Below, in pieces: positions 21,374 through 34,000 of a stretch of DNA of 64,000 nucleotides. This stretch comes from Lutjanus erythropterus (taxonomy: Eukaryota > Chordata > Actinopteri > Lutjaniformes > Lutjanidae). Each line of letters starts with the position of its first letter. Position 1 is the first letter of the stretch. The stretch is from the NCBI GenBank assembly GCA_020091685.1, contig CM034594.1, positions 39,781,594 through 39,845,593 on the forward strand, written 5' to 3'. A model generated the notes under the pieces. It did not search any database, was not told where the DNA came from, and saw only the letters and a list, made by a program, of their open reading frames with translations. The position numbers were made by a program, and so were the translations under genes.

Positions 21374-22326
21374 AGATGGCAAGTAACGAAGTACAAATAC
21401 TCCGTTACTGTACTTAAGTAGATTTTTCAGGTACTTTGTACTTTTATAAGTAGTTACTTCTCTGACGACTTTTTACTTTTACTCTGCTACATTTTCAACA
21501 TAAATATCGGTACTTTCTACTCCTTACATTTCCCAAAAAGGCTTGTTACTTTATATATATAGCCTAAGCCTATATATTTTTTATTTTTTGGCGCCGCAAC
21601 ACCAATGCGCTGTTTTAGGTTTTGGCAGGAGGAGACACGGCTGTCTGTGTGTGTGTGCGTGCGTGTGTGGTGTGTGTGTCAGAGCAGGTCTGCCACTCCA
21701 CCCACACCTGTTACACCACTAACGTTAGAGCAGCTGCACGAAATGGACAACAGTGAGAATCCCACGCAGTCACAGGAGCAGTCCGTCGACGAGCATCACC
21801 CATGGCCTTATTTAAAAGAGCTTTTTGAGTTTGTTGGTGTTAAAAACAACTCCTGGTGAATGCGTTGCATCTTGTGCGAACCAAAACTCCAGGAAGTATT
21901 GGCATTCAAGAACAGTCCGTCAAACCTCAGGAAACACATAAAGGTAAGTCATTAGCGCTAGCTACGTGTTAGCTAGTTAGCTTGCACTCAACGTTAGAGC
22001 GCTCAAACATAAGCACTTGCATGAGCAGAAGCTTAGGTTAGCTACCGTTATCAGACTATGCTGAAAGCTGGCTAGCATTAACGTTAGCTGCCACAGACGG
22101 TTTGGGTTTGAGCAGAAACGGCCGAAATCGTGCTTTTTTTCTACTAGTCAGCTGTAACGTTATGGCCAGGGTTGCACATAAGCTGGTGCTCAGTACTCAT
22201 GAGCGCTGAAAATATTAAAATGAGCACCACATCCAAGTGTGTTAGTGCTCATTTGAGTACCTAACATTTTACAGTGCAGACATTATTGCAATGAGCGTCT
22301 AGATTAACGTGAATTCATGTTCTTGT
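21374..22326 (+). mobile_element. hAT transposon, 5' part
   Basis: The sequence CAGAGATGGCAAGTAACGAA, followed by runs of GTACTT and CTACTTTTACT, is the typical fish hAT terminus, also seen at 48079. A BED-type exon follows. No matching 3' end or hAT dimerisation region is present, so only the 5' part remains. The end at 22326 is a guess where unrelated coding sequence begins. Confidence 0.6.
21743..21943 (+). pseudogene. hAT transposase N-terminal exon with BED zinc finger
   Basis: From the ATG the peptide reads MDNSENPTQSQEQSVDEHHP, then WPYLKELFEFVGVKNNSW, a stop, and MRCILCEPKLQEVLAFKNSP, SNLRKHIK, before the donor GTAAGT. W-P-Y, C-x2-C and H at the end fit a BED finger, the DNA-binding module of hAT transposases. 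One in-frame TGA after NNSW breaks it, and later exons are missing. Confidence 0.7.
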
Positions 22327-22332
22327 TCTTAG

Positions 22333-22588
22333 GGACTTACTTATACCACACAGAACATCCTGCAGTTTGGCCTTCTCCTCCACTAATTTTTTCACCTCTG
22401 CCTTGCATGCCCCACATGGTTTCCATGATCTGTCTTCTGTTGATTCAGGCAAACTGAAACATGGTTCTCCACATTCTGGAACTAGATCACGCTCGATGAC
22501 TAAAGTATCTGCAGATGAGCTTGAAGAAGTCTCATGTTCAGACGTATTAGTCTGGCTCTGGTCCCCAAGAACAGCAGGTTTTGGTGTG
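22333..22588 (-). pseudogene. Unidentified coding fragment with coiled coil
   Basis: On the minus strand the frame TPKPAVLGDQSQTNTSEHET, then DRSWKPCGACKAEVKKLVEE, then KAKLQDVLCG stays open for about 85 codons, with a consensus splice donor (ATAA before GTAAGT) near 22336. A C-x2-C precedes a heptad-like helix. It has no start codon or acceptor, so it is a fragment. It begins where the opposite-strand frame begins. The family is not recognised. It is probably a transposon protein, but that is only an inference. Confidence 0.4.
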
Positions 22589-22980
22589 CATTAGGACTGT
22601 ACAACATTTGGAAGCTTATGACGTTGCTGATTTGGAAGACTCTTCGATCACAAATTTGCGTGACCTCCATAACGCCAACCATTCATTACAGTGCTATGAA
22701 CACACAAGTGAGATGCATCACTCTGGAGTTGATATTGAATCAGAGCCTGAACAGCCTATTCACATGGATACATTTGTTGAGCATCTACCTGAATTTGTTG
22801 AAGAAGGGACTTTAGATGATAATGCGTTATTTGATGATGACCTGTCATTTGAAGACAGTTTAGAGCTAAACCAAGAGGAGGGTACAGAACCCAAAAGCTC
22901 TACAAACACTGGAGACCATCCACTTTACAGAAATGCACCAAATGATGATTTGCAAGAGGGGTCAGCAATGACTCTTCTGT
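22581..22980 (+). CDS. Unidentified acidic coding fragment
   Basis: A frame of about 130 codons reads CIRTVQHLEAYDVADLEDSS, then HHSGVDIESEPEQPIHMDTF, EFVEEGTLDDNALFDDDLSF and TNTGDHPLYRNAPND. Its strongly acidic composition and lack of stops make it look like real protein. The HPLY-x-x-AP motif is reminiscent of an N-terminal region in fish transposon proteins, but I cannot name one safely. It is fused downstream to an L2-like LINE tail, which cuts it off. Confidence 0.45.
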
Positions 22981-23400
22981 CTCCGCAAACTGTCAAGGTT
23001 TAATGTGGATAAGACCCTAATGACCATCTGCTATAAATCCTACACACAGAGTCTGTGTTGACATTTTCTCTTATCTGTTGGTTCGGGAATCTTAGTTTAA
23101 GTTCAAGGAATGCTCTTTCCAAAATAGTGAAGGCTAGCAGTAAAATTCTGGGAGTCCCGCTAAGTAGCCTCACTGACCTGTACAATCGACAGGTGATGAG
23201 GAAAGCCAAATCAATACTATCAGTTGGTCTCCACCCCCTTCACTCTGAGTTCCAGATTCTTCCCTCTGGGTCTCGGTTCAGATTTCCTGCTGTAAAGAGC
23301 AACAGATTTAGGAGATCATTCATTCCCGCTGCTGTTTCCCTCCTAAACTCAGGTCCAGGAGGTAGATAGCAGCAAAGGAACCCTGCTGTGACTGCTGTTA
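22975..23400 (+). mobile_element. L2-like LINE, 3' end of ORF2
   Basis: The frame LRKLSRFNVDKTLMTICYKS, then VLTFSLICWFGNLSLSSRNA, SSKILGVPLSSLTDLYNRQV, HPLHSEFQILPSGSRFRFPA and FIPAAVSLLNS is the conserved C-terminal region of L2/Rex-type LINE reverse transcriptases. One frame change occurs near 23055 (between YTQSV and LTFSL). The copy is 5'-truncated, as is usual for LINEs. A TGATGATGATGG-rich 3' tail follows. Confidence 0.8.
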
Positions 23401-23635
23401 ATAATGAAGATGATGATGGTCATTTAGGGTTTTGATGTGCCAGTGATTATGATGATGGTGACACTGGTGCTGATAGTGTCTTTCATGGTTCTGCCTATTA
23501 TACTGATCTTGGTTATTTCATGTATTGTCTGATGTTATTTTTCTTATTACCATGGTTGTTGAACTGTGTTGAAGTTGAAGTTCTCTGTTTGAAGGATTCA
23601 ATATGAGTGCTTCACCAGCCCACTGTGCCCATTAC

Positions 23636-23639
23636 ACAC

Positions 23640-23678
<39 letters not shown>
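23636..23678. repeat. (CA)n microsatellite
   Basis: A run of CA units with one CG interruption. Pyrimidine-rich low-complexity sequence follows to about 23870. Confidence 0.95.
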
Positions 23679-23683
<5 letters not shown>

Positions 23684-23905
23684 AGCACAGTCTTTGTCAA
23701 GTCACTCTCCCCTTTTCCAGTCTTTTTTTCCTCCTCCTCCACATCTGTTCACAGCCTCCTCTTTCTTCCTCTTCCCCTCTCTCCTCTCCTCACTCTCTGC
23801 CATCTCTTCTTCTTTTCTTTCTTTCTTTACGCTGTCTGCTTTCTTTTCTTTCATCTCTGGCCTTCCACATAGCAGCTGAGGTCAGAGAAGGTCATTGGTG
23901 TGCGG

Positions 23906-24722
23906 TAGACCATGAATTATTTCGGGAAATCCCGCGGGTCACGGGATTCCCACGGGACTCCCGCGGGATGGGAGTCAAAATTTTATTAAGGAGAGTGGAC
24001 TGGAGACAGACGAACACACAACAACATGGCGAGCGGTGGAGGAGATGAAGATATAAAGAGTGAGCTACAGAGGAAAGTGCGCAATAATGACCCATCGGTG
24101 AAACTGGAGCAACTTGTTGGAAGGTCCCAATTGTTGCAAAAGTTTAAATGTTGTTTAAAAGAAAACAAGTTCTTAAATAAAATGCATCATTTTTGAAAAA
24201 TGTTTGGGTTTATTCATCCAAGATAGGCATGCTGTGACCAATGAATGTGCTGGTTTTTGTTTTACTTTCATCCATTCCAAAGGGCTACTGGTATTAAGCA
24301 GCTTGCCCATTATAGAAAAATCAGGACGACAGGCAATGAGATATTTGTGTTGGGCCTTTGTTTGAAATGGATTATGGCAACATACAGTATATATTCCTCA
24401 TTTTATATTTTTACAGATAACTGTTCATGGTGTCATAATTTGATTTTAAACTGCATGAAACACGGTAATCTAAAAAGAACAATCCATTGACTTTCCTAAT
24501 GACCAACTTAAAGGTGTAAGTAAAAAAAAACAAAAAACGGGATTGGGATGGGAGTGGGAGTAATTTTGACTGGGAGCGGGATGGGATCGGGAGTCATTCT
24601 ACAGGAGTGGGACAGGATGGGATTTACTTTTTGACTCTGGCCTGGGATTGGGATGGGATGGGAATTTTTCTCTGGGAGCGGGAGGGAACGGGAGTGAAAA
24701 TCCACTCCCGATTCATGCTCTA
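23906..24722. mobile_element. 817-bp hAT-type element
   Basis: Flanks GTGTGCGG (23898-23905) and GTGTGCAG (24723-24730) form an 8-bp duplication with one mismatch, as expected for hAT. The ends are inverted (TAGACCATGAAT and TAGAGCATGAAT). Both subterminal regions are rich in GGGA/TCCC repeats. A short frame starting MASGGGDEDIKSELQRKVRN at 24026 is probably the remnant of the transposase N terminus. The copy is non-autonomous. Confidence 0.8.
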
Positions 24723-24730
24723 GTGTGCAG

Positions 24731-25544
24731 CTCCCCTCCACCTGCTCTCCTCTGCCTCTTCTAATCCTGCCCAAGAAACCTGTGCACCCTGATGAGAACC
24801 TGAGGGAGGACAGGCATGAGCAGCTGCTCCATCCACACACACTATATGAACTGATCACAAAAAGTCCTTTTTTTTAATTTTTACTTTTTTAGACAGTATC
24901 CAACATGATACCTTTTTATATGGCTCATTTATCACAAGTTTTGTTAGTGCAGCATTGGTTCAAACCAAGTAAACAATATAAAATCTCTTTGTAGCTTATC
25001 AGCGGTGCAGCACAAAATAACCATGTAAACAAATTCAATTTAAATAAATATTTTTCCTATTTATAGTTTGCCCTGCGTTAGCCTACTACCAGCTCACTAC
25101 TATTATGTTATTTTGTACATAAACTTACAATAATATTATTGTGAAAAAAAAAAAAATTGAACCTATCCTTTTATTTGTCACTCCCAACTCAGATATGTGG
25201 AATTTTCTATAAACCACTGGATTCGTTCATTTATTACATCAAGCTCATTGCATCATCTACAATATAGCCAAGTAAAAAAAACATTAACATAAGAAATACT
25301 AAACTTAAATAAAAGGCATAAATATTAATAAAACCTTCAGAATAAATAAAACAGTTGATATTTAAAGTATGAAGAGCTAGAAGTGTAATTTGATCAACTC
25401 CCAACACCCAAAGGAGAAAAATTAGGTAAACTGTCTACACCAAAAACTATAAATATTTTCTATCTCTCTGTTGACATTCCAACAACCCATTTTAAGCTGC
25501 TTTTTGTTAAACATCAAGTTACCTTTGAAATAAAGAACAAGAAA
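24731..25544. other. AT-rich, no gene recognised
   Basis: A frame VQLPSTCSPLPLLILPKKPV, then HPDENLREDRHEQLLHP runs from the hAT flank to about 24880 and could be an exon of something unknown. The rest is AT-rich without supported features. Confidence 0.3.
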
Positions 25545-26044
25545 NNNNNNNNNNNNNNNNNNNNNNNNNNNNNNNNNNNNNNNNNNNNNNNNNNNNNNNN
25601 NNNNNNNNNNNNNNNNNNNNNNNNNNNNNNNNNNNNNNNNNNNNNNNNNNNNNNNNNNNNNNNNNNNNNNNNNNNNNNNNNNNNNNNNNNNNNNNNNNNN
25701 NNNNNNNNNNNNNNNNNNNNNNNNNNNNNNNNNNNNNNNNNNNNNNNNNNNNNNNNNNNNNNNNNNNNNNNNNNNNNNNNNNNNNNNNNNNNNNNNNNNN
25801 NNNNNNNNNNNNNNNNNNNNNNNNNNNNNNNNNNNNNNNNNNNNNNNNNNNNNNNNNNNNNNNNNNNNNNNNNNNNNNNNNNNNNNNNNNNNNNNNNNNN
25901 NNNNNNNNNNNNNNNNNNNNNNNNNNNNNNNNNNNNNNNNNNNNNNNNNNNNNNNNNNNNNNNNNNNNNNNNNNNNNNNNNNNNNNNNNNNNNNNNNNNN
26001 NNNNNNNNNNNNNNNNNNNNNNNNNNNNNNNNNNNNNNNNNNNN
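25545..26044. other. Assembly gap (500 N)
   Basis: Exactly 500 unknown bases, the conventional size for a gap of unknown length. True distance and content are not known. Exons of the macroglobulin-like gene could lie here. Confidence 1.
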
Positions 26045-27574
26045 ACTCTGCAGCTGAAGTCCCTGTAAGTAATGTTTGAGTTCATAAGACAAAAGCAGAT
26101 GCTATTTTCTTCCACATGTGTATGTGTTTCCTGTAAAAACAGGCAGCCATTGTGTGGATATTGCTTTGCATTGCAGCTCCTGGTAAACACAGCCAGACCA
26201 AACATCCAGGACCAAACACAGCCCCCGAGGCAGACACATGTTAGACGACACAGAATACAGTACAAAGCTGATTTTCTTGCTGGGTTTGCCTCCTGACATC
26301 TCGGGGCTGAGTCAGCAAGCTGCACTACTAACCAAGTGAAAGCACTACAATTAGAAGTTAACTAATTTAGCAGCAAGCAAAGCTGTCTTTCCATCAGGAA
26401 ACTGTGTAAATCACCTCAGTACTGTATTCCCTGTATTCCTTGAAGGCTGTGTTTGGTTCCAGTCTGGCTGTGTTCACTGAGAGGCCACTAAGCCTGGTTC
26501 CCTTTTTTGTTAACGGCAGGTAAGTTAGCAGAACTTCTGTAATTGATTGAAGCCAAAACATCTCAGTAGCCCCCTGGTGACTGGCTGCCGTATAGGTCAT
26601 CACAGTGTTTCCCACAGAATGACAGTGTAAATGTGACATTTCGATCGAATCGGCTGGTTGTATGGGGCAGGAACTCAAAAGTGCAGCTCCAACCCTGATC
26701 AGTACTGCTCCAAATGTCACTAATGCAAGATGGCAGTGCTCATGTCCGGGATATTTTGGCTTCATTTTGTTCAGTGGAAGAAAGTGGAGCCTTGTCATTC
26801 ATCTATGTTCATGTCAGTGGTTCAAGCTTATGTAAGCACACATCATATTTTGTGTCACTGGAAAAAATATGATTGGATTTTGATATAAGAACAGAAAGAC
26901 ATGGATTTTGTATTTATTGGCACATATTTTAAATAGGTGCATAATATAGCTGAGTATGTGCTATTGAAGGGTTAAAAGGGCAGTTTTCATCTCATTTCAA
27001 CTTTCAACAACTACATCCAACTTGCAGCAACAAAAGAGGAATACTGCAATTCCAGGGACAGTGTCCTCTCTATGGATTTTTTCTGACTGCAGTGAAAAGG
27101 CAACATATTACCGTGGGCAGCCGTTTACTGCAACTGCCTTAATAATTCTCTTTTATACGACTTCATTGACGCATGCTGTCGTAAGTGTAGCATAGCTCCT
27201 TGAAGCAATAGGGCAATGCGTAAGTGTGCACGGCATGGAAATGAGAGAGAACAAGCAGCAGACAGTGCTGCCTATAGCTGAACAGAAACTTAAACTTTGT
27301 AGTGAGCTGTCAATCTGCCAGTAAATGTACAAGTAAAGTCTCATCGGTTGAGTCTGTCGACCAATCAGAGGCTGTGTTCCTGACTTGTGTGTGACAGTTC
27401 TGATCCTTTGTATTAATTGATTGATGCACTGATCTCAACATGAGATTGACCCTTCAAAATAAAATTTACAATGATAGTCGTGAACTCAGCCCTGCAGTAG
27501 GCATCACATGACCACAGTATTGTGGTTATCATCACAGCTCTTTGTGCAGCACCATATTTATGATTCCATTACAG
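26045..27574. other. No exon recognised between gap and macroglobulin-like exons
   Basis: I looked for the expected preceding exon of an alpha-2-macroglobulin gene (bait/thioester or MG8 segments) on both strands and found none. This is either one intron longer than 1.5 kb or sequence next to a truncated gene. Confidence 0.4.
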
Positions 27575-29177
27575 ATACAGTGGAAATGAGAACAGTACAA
27601 ACATGGTGATCCTGGATATCAAAATGCTCTCTGGATTTTCTCCAGATGAAGAGTCTTTGAAGAAAGTGAGTTATGAACACATTTCAGCATTATTCGTGTT
27701 GGCTGTTGATGTCATGACGACGGGATAACACAGCTGAATATCGTCTCCTCACAGCTCAAAACGACCCGTCTGGTGGATCGAGTTGAACAAAAGGAAGATC
27801 ATGTTCTCGTGTACATACGGGAGGTGAGTTTAATTCACAGTGAAGAACAAAAGACGATGCTCTCCAGATTTGTTACTGATTGATTGTTACTGATCATCTG
27901 TTTTCCCTCCAACAGTTAACGAAGGACGTACCCAACGACTACAGCTTAGAGCTCATTCAGGAGCTGCCAGTGCAGAACCTGAAGCCAGCTGTGGTCAAGA
28001 TCTATGACTACTACCAGCCAAGTAAAAAAAGATACTTGCATCCTAACATCCATTCACCATTCAAAGACACTTATCCTTTGAAAGTTTGCAGGAGAATGTA
28101 GCCTATCCTAGTTAACACTGGGCAAGAAATGGGGTACACCCTGGACAGATTGGCTGTCTCTCACAGGGTTGACACATATACCCCTTTTCAACCAACAAGA
28201 AACTAGTGCTAGTTCCATTCTGGTGCTAGTTCCAGTTCACAGTTGGGAACCATCTAAGAAGTACTTCTTTTTCCACAGGCTAGAAAGCCAAGTCATTATG
28301 TAACTGAACACACCTCTTGTTTCCCAGCAGTACTATCTTATAAACTACTTTCTAAACTTACGTCTGCACCAGCAGACTGCTCACACTGAAGTGCACTCAA
28401 CCAAGACATGACGGTATCAAGATTAACTGCTGGGATCTAACATGGTATTATGTGACCTGCAGTGCTGGAAGATGCATTCAGATCAGGCTGCAACTTGTTG
28501 ATATATTAAAATGCTGCTTATGCATTAACTCATCTGTACTTCATTACATGTATTTAACATATACTATTATAGATACTGTCCTTAAATAAAGGATCTGAGT
28601 ATTTCCTTAAATGATGATGGTTGCAGGATCTGGTGGGTAACCAAATATGATGTAATACTGGCCTGCAGCCCCTTGCAGCGCCAAAACATGTTGCAACAAA
28701 CTTTCCAAACAGACATTATTTGGAGAAAGTGACCACATACGGGCAATCTCATGCTTACTCTTTTGCCTGAAAAAAATCATGTTTTAACATATTAATTAAC
28801 AGCTTTTAGCATGGCTCAACATTTCCACCATAATGGTGGACTTTTCTTTTTGGTTGCTCATGATAATCCTGCTCCCAGGCCCTGACATAGATCATCTTAC
28901 TCTCTTGGTCTGCAAAAAGTTGGTGCCACTTTGGCACTGGCTTTCAGGGCTGAGAGCCGGTCCAAAAATGGGTAACAGAGAGCAGGTTTGGGGTTTGATA
29001 GCATTTCATCAAATTTGCATCAAGTATTAAATCAACTTACTGACTCTTACAGTCTTGTCTGATCTACACATGTTGATTTAATTCTCCTTTTTCCTCTCAG
29101 GTGACCAGGCTGAGACAGAGTACATATTCCCTTGTGCTGCAGCCAACAGCCTGCAACTAGAGGAGGTCACTCAGTAA
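27575..29177 (+). CDS. Alpha-2-macroglobulin-like, C-terminal receptor-binding exons
   Basis: Exons 27575-27665, 27755-27823, 27916-28021 and 29101-29177 (TAA) join in matching phases. They encode YSGNENSTNMVILDIKMLSG, FSPDEESLKK, LKTTRLVDRVEQKEDHVLVY, DYSLELIQELPVQNLKPAVV, KIYDYYQPSD and TEYIFPCAAANSLQ. This is the A2M receptor-binding domain, with its VKIYDYY signature and the late Cys of the ending. In the family, this domain is exposed after protease trapping and binds LRP1-type receptors. The protein is secreted. Only about 114 of roughly 1,450 residues are visible. The rest should lie to the left but is in the gap, far away, or lost. Possible polyadenylation signals lie at 29694 and 29908. 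It converges on abcg4. Confidence 0.88.
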
Positions 29178-31048
29178 CGGGTGGTGCGGCACCTACTGCA
29201 ATGCCACCACAAGTACCAGAAGAAACCAGTGGAGATTTGCAAGATTTTAAATAAGGTGTTTATGTATAGTATTGTAGTATTCTTGTATTGTGCAATGACA
29301 TTGTTACCAAGTGCCCAGTGTTCAACTAACTGTATACATAAATCAAAAATTCAGGGAAGTACTGGAAGTAAATAAGCACTTGAATGCAAGCAGCTATAAG
29401 AAGTGTATTATTTTCTACTTTAACATGTACTTTTTATGCAGCATTACTTTTTACAATGATCTTACAAGGAAGTTGGGAAGAACCTGTGCAGTTTAGCTGC
29501 TCACAATTTGACAGTTTTGTCAAACATCAACTTTAGCGACAACTGAATACACAATACGCAAGCCCTTTACTTCATGAAGAATGTAACTGTCCATTAGACC
29601 AGACCATACACTACATAGATTCAATACCTGAGACTGATTTGTCCTGGACATCACTCTGTGCGAGGAACGTCCCAGGAGATGATAGTGAACATTAATAAAC
29701 TGAACTGTCATTTAAATAAATTAGTTAGATCGGTGTTTATTGGAATATCAGACACTTCATGTAGCTGTACAGTACAGTTCAGCAATAAGTTCTCCAAAGT
29801 ATGTGTTTCGAAAGAGAATGAATGAGCATACATGTGGTCATGATACCCCCCCTCATCCCCCACCCTGCCAACAACAACAAAAACATCAAGATTGTCAGTA
29901 CATTGTAAATAAAATGTGAGCATACTTCCAGTTACAATTACTTTTCTTTGGTTGTTCTCCAAGTGCTCAGTATCTTTAGAATGTGCAGTCCAGATGCATA
30001 TATATGTAATTCAAATAAAACATGAGACTTCAGATAGCACCAAACAAAACTGCATGAACATGTTGTGTCCTGGTTGTAATGTAGACACAAAAGAATAATC
30101 ATACAGTAATTCAACTATTCTGCTTAAATACATATAATATAATTGCATATGCATAAAATACTAAAGATACAGTACAGTATAAAATGATTAAGGCTGAACA
30201 ATTTTATTTTAGCTAAGATTTCAAAGATTTTAGATTATATTGTGGATGTACAAAAAATACCAAATTTGGGTAGACAATCATGATAAAGCTTAATTTACAA
30301 CTATCAACATGTTAAAAAACAATCTAGCTCAAACATTGATTAGATTTTTATATGTAGGAGGTGAATGTTTGGGACTAGAGGGCAAAAACTAGCTCAAACA
30401 AACTGCTCTGTTCAGTGTTCACTCTTTCAGGCACATCACACTTAGTCTGCAGTGCAACCGCTTGTCCTTAGTTTTTTTTTTTTTTTTTTTTTTTTCTTGA
30501 TACAGCAATGTAAACACTGTTTGGATTTGATTTTCTCAGTGGGGCAGTTTTGGCGACCAGAGCCCTACCATTCCAAAACTGACAGAGTGGCAGCACACGG
30601 TGTAGAATAAACATGCAGTGTCCACTCTGATGAGTTTATCACGTCCGCCTTGGTCTCTAAACACGTCGGTTTTGCAGGAACATGAAACGTGCAGTGAAAT
30701 ATGCTGCTGAATGTGGCTCAGTCTCTGTCCTCCTCCTCCTGTGTCCTGGCTTTGTACAGGAGTTGAGTCCTGATGTCTGAGGTAAAACAGGTATACGTTG
30801 ATTTGTGTGACGGTTGTTCACTGCTCCGCATCGCCAGTCGCTGCCCTCCGCAGCTGTTGGCAGTAGAACACATCAGGATTTATGCTCTGTCCTTGTAGCA
30901 GCAATGTGAAAAAATGAGATGAAACAAATTCCCACATGAGAGGGAGAGAGAGAGAGAGAGAGGTTGTCGTCTGTGCACAGTAAAGAGACCAGGTCTGGAA
31001 TGACGATAGGAAGGGCCTTGAGATTCGGAAGACGAGCCGAGCGAAAAC
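29178..31048. other. Convergent intergenic region and abcg4 3' UTR
   Basis: This holds the 3' UTR of the macroglobulin-like gene on the left and that of abcg4 on the right. A poly-T run of about 25 bases at 30472-30495 and a GA run at 30944-30962 are simple repeats. No further frame is supported. Confidence 0.5.
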
Positions 31049-34000
31049 CTATCGCTCAGACTTGACCTTGTAGCGGAGGACAAGGTAGGTGGCCAGCCGT
31101 AGGATGATGAAAAAAATGCCCAGGACGATGAAATCCATGTAGAGTTTTGCGTCTTCAACGTCAAGTAGCTGCAGAACCTCTTCAGGCTGTTGAAACTTAC
31201 ACACCTTCCCCGGACACTCCAGCTCTGAGCGGTTCATCCCATAGATGGACAGGATCACCCCTTCAAAGCCATACCTGTGGAAGAGATACAAACACTGAGA
31301 CTAATTACAAATGGCTAAGTAAATCATATATTGATCAAAATTCCAGTCTGGTAAAATTAGCCTGAAAAAAAATATCCAAGACATACCCAAAGTAAACTGA
31401 AAGTTGTTCTTGAACCATATGGAGTACATACATGGTTTTAATCTATTTTGAAAGGTAACACTCTCCTCGAGATGTGAAAGGCTCAGAAGCTTGTTTCACT
31501 TCTGATATTTTAGTGATATACATTAGAAAGACAAAACAAGAATGAGAACATTTTCTCATGACACCACGTCATGGTGTAATAAAAGTAATATGCTAATCAC
31601 ACTCCAGTTGCATCACATCGCAACTAATATGAAATGTCATACAAATATCAACCATGGAATTTAAAAACATGAGCCTACAGTACACACCAGCACATTGTTT
31701 CTTGCCAGTAAAAACATTTTAGGCTTTCTGGACAATGCATGATTATTTCACTGTAACATCATGCACAGTATTATCTATATTTAATGTGGAACTTCTGATG
31801 AAATGTATGATAACAGTTTCAGTCTCATATGTGTGCAGTAAAAGTCCAAGAAGCCTGTGTGTCATTAAATCAGTAAACCTACACAACAGTTCCAAGTAAG
31901 CAATCTGATTGGTCAGCTAGACATTTAGACGCCATGGTTGGATGGTTTTCAACCATATTCATTGATTAAAATTCAGCACAAACTACAGTGGGCCGATGAT
32001 GGACTCCTGTCAGACTATGTCTTGTAGCTGTTAAAGTAACATTTGCAGAAGAGTTCAATTATCTGTTTTAATGAATATAAATTATGGTGCTGTGAGACTG
32101 CTGATGACTGACCCTTTAATACAGGTGCTGTGTCTTGTCTGTGACAAGCTGGTGATCAGAACAGTTTAGTCACTGTAGTTGACACTGTACATGTTTCGCA
32201 CAGAAACTCTGTTCAGCTCCTCCATCAGCTGTGTCGATGGGTCTGTGACACGATGCTACTGGCTTAAAAAAAAAGCTTGTGGGCTTAGTAGCTGAATCTG
32301 TCCATGTAACATTTATTTTTTTCAGAAGATATCTTAGTTACAGCAAGGATGAGCTAACAAAGCGATTTTGTGTTTGTGTGGTATTAATTCAGTTTGGGAA
32401 ATCCCACAATCTCTAGAAAGCATCAATGTGTTCTTGAAAGTACACGTTGTACATACTGAGGTGTCAGAGTAAGTGCTATGGTGGAAAAATTGCAGCAGGT
32501 AGCCAGGAGATGTTGACGTAGTGTGTAGGACCACGCTGTTTGTCAAGGGGAACATTTTGAAATTATGCTGGTTCTAGATAAAATGTCAGTGTGTTACAAG
32601 ATCTACTTAAAAAGCTGATGGTCACCAGTCTCCATTAGTGATGGGAATTCCGGCTCTTTTTAGGGAGCTGGTTCTTTTGGCTCGGCTCTTTAAAAAGAGC
32701 CGGCTCTTTCGGCTCCCAAGTGGCTCCTCAGATTTTTTGTTGCTCAAACTAATTTATTACCCAAAATGATGTAAAATGAATTACTAATGTAAAAAATATA
32801 CATTATATCAAATGTTTATTATTTATATGGCTTTATTTATATACTCAACATACTCAACATGGAGGAGAGTACTACAATATTAAGCAGAGTGATTCATTTT
32901 GACAACAAACACCACATATTATATTAATTACTAATTTTCTGTGTAATTGTAATATTTAACACTGGATATATTAGTCTTCTGTTGTGCAATGAAGTTTTAA
33001 TCTGTCAACAAGCAGATATTTTGTCTGATAATAATAAAGATTATATATATGACTTATATATGACTTGGTTTTACAAGGCAGATAAAAGAACAGATGTTAC
33101 ATGTGTCAGAAGGGGGATCTCTTCTATTTTAACCTCAGTCAGCGATCAAGAACGCACTGTATTTCTTCAGCTATGATCGTGGTCTGCAGACTACAGGTAA
33201 ACTACAGGTGGTCTCTTCCTCTATTCTCTTTTAACTCTGTTGAAAACTGTCCAACTTGACTGTAGATTTTTGTCTCCACTTCCTGCTGCGGCCGCCTGAT
33301 CTCGTCTACTTTCCAGGCGAGGCGCAGTTCATCTCAAACGAGTGTATTTTCTCACCTTTCAAGCGTGTTGTCTCTGTCTGTAGCGCATGTTCTCTCTCAT
33401 CTCCCTCCCATTTGCTTATGTACTCACTGTGTTGTGTGTCTATAACCCCTCCCCTCCCTCTTCTACTCAGTGTGGACACACACACACACGCCACCAATCA
33501 TGTGCGGCTTTAACAGAAAAAAAGAGGAGAAAAAACAAATCGGCTCCCAATCAAGAGCCGGTTCTCGTCGTTCACTTCAAAGAGCCGGCTCTAAGATCCG
33601 GATCGTTCGCGACCGACACATCACTAGTCTCCATACCAAATGTCACATGCTGAAGTTGTTGCAATTTAGGGTAATTAGGAAAAATATTTATTTTAGTAGC
33701 TTTGGATATTGGTTCAACTCCGATGATAACATTGTACTCACAAAGTTAATTACTAAGATCTGGCAACACAGTGGCATTGCTAAGTGTAGAGATGGTTCAG
33801 AGTTCAGACAGTTGGCGTGGCTGTAAACTGTAAACAAGCCAACAGCTTAGCCGGGAATATCACCATGCTCTACTGCTAAAGAATCAAAAAATATTCATGC
33901 TGGTACAAACCTGACGTAAGACACGTAGGAGCTCCACTGCAGATACTTGGGGATTGTGTCAAAGTTCACAAAGAATCCAGAGAAAAGCAGCACGGGGATA

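Noticed and set aside
25514-26325. Long minus-strand frames of 190-270 codons
   Set aside because: Most of their length is the run of N.
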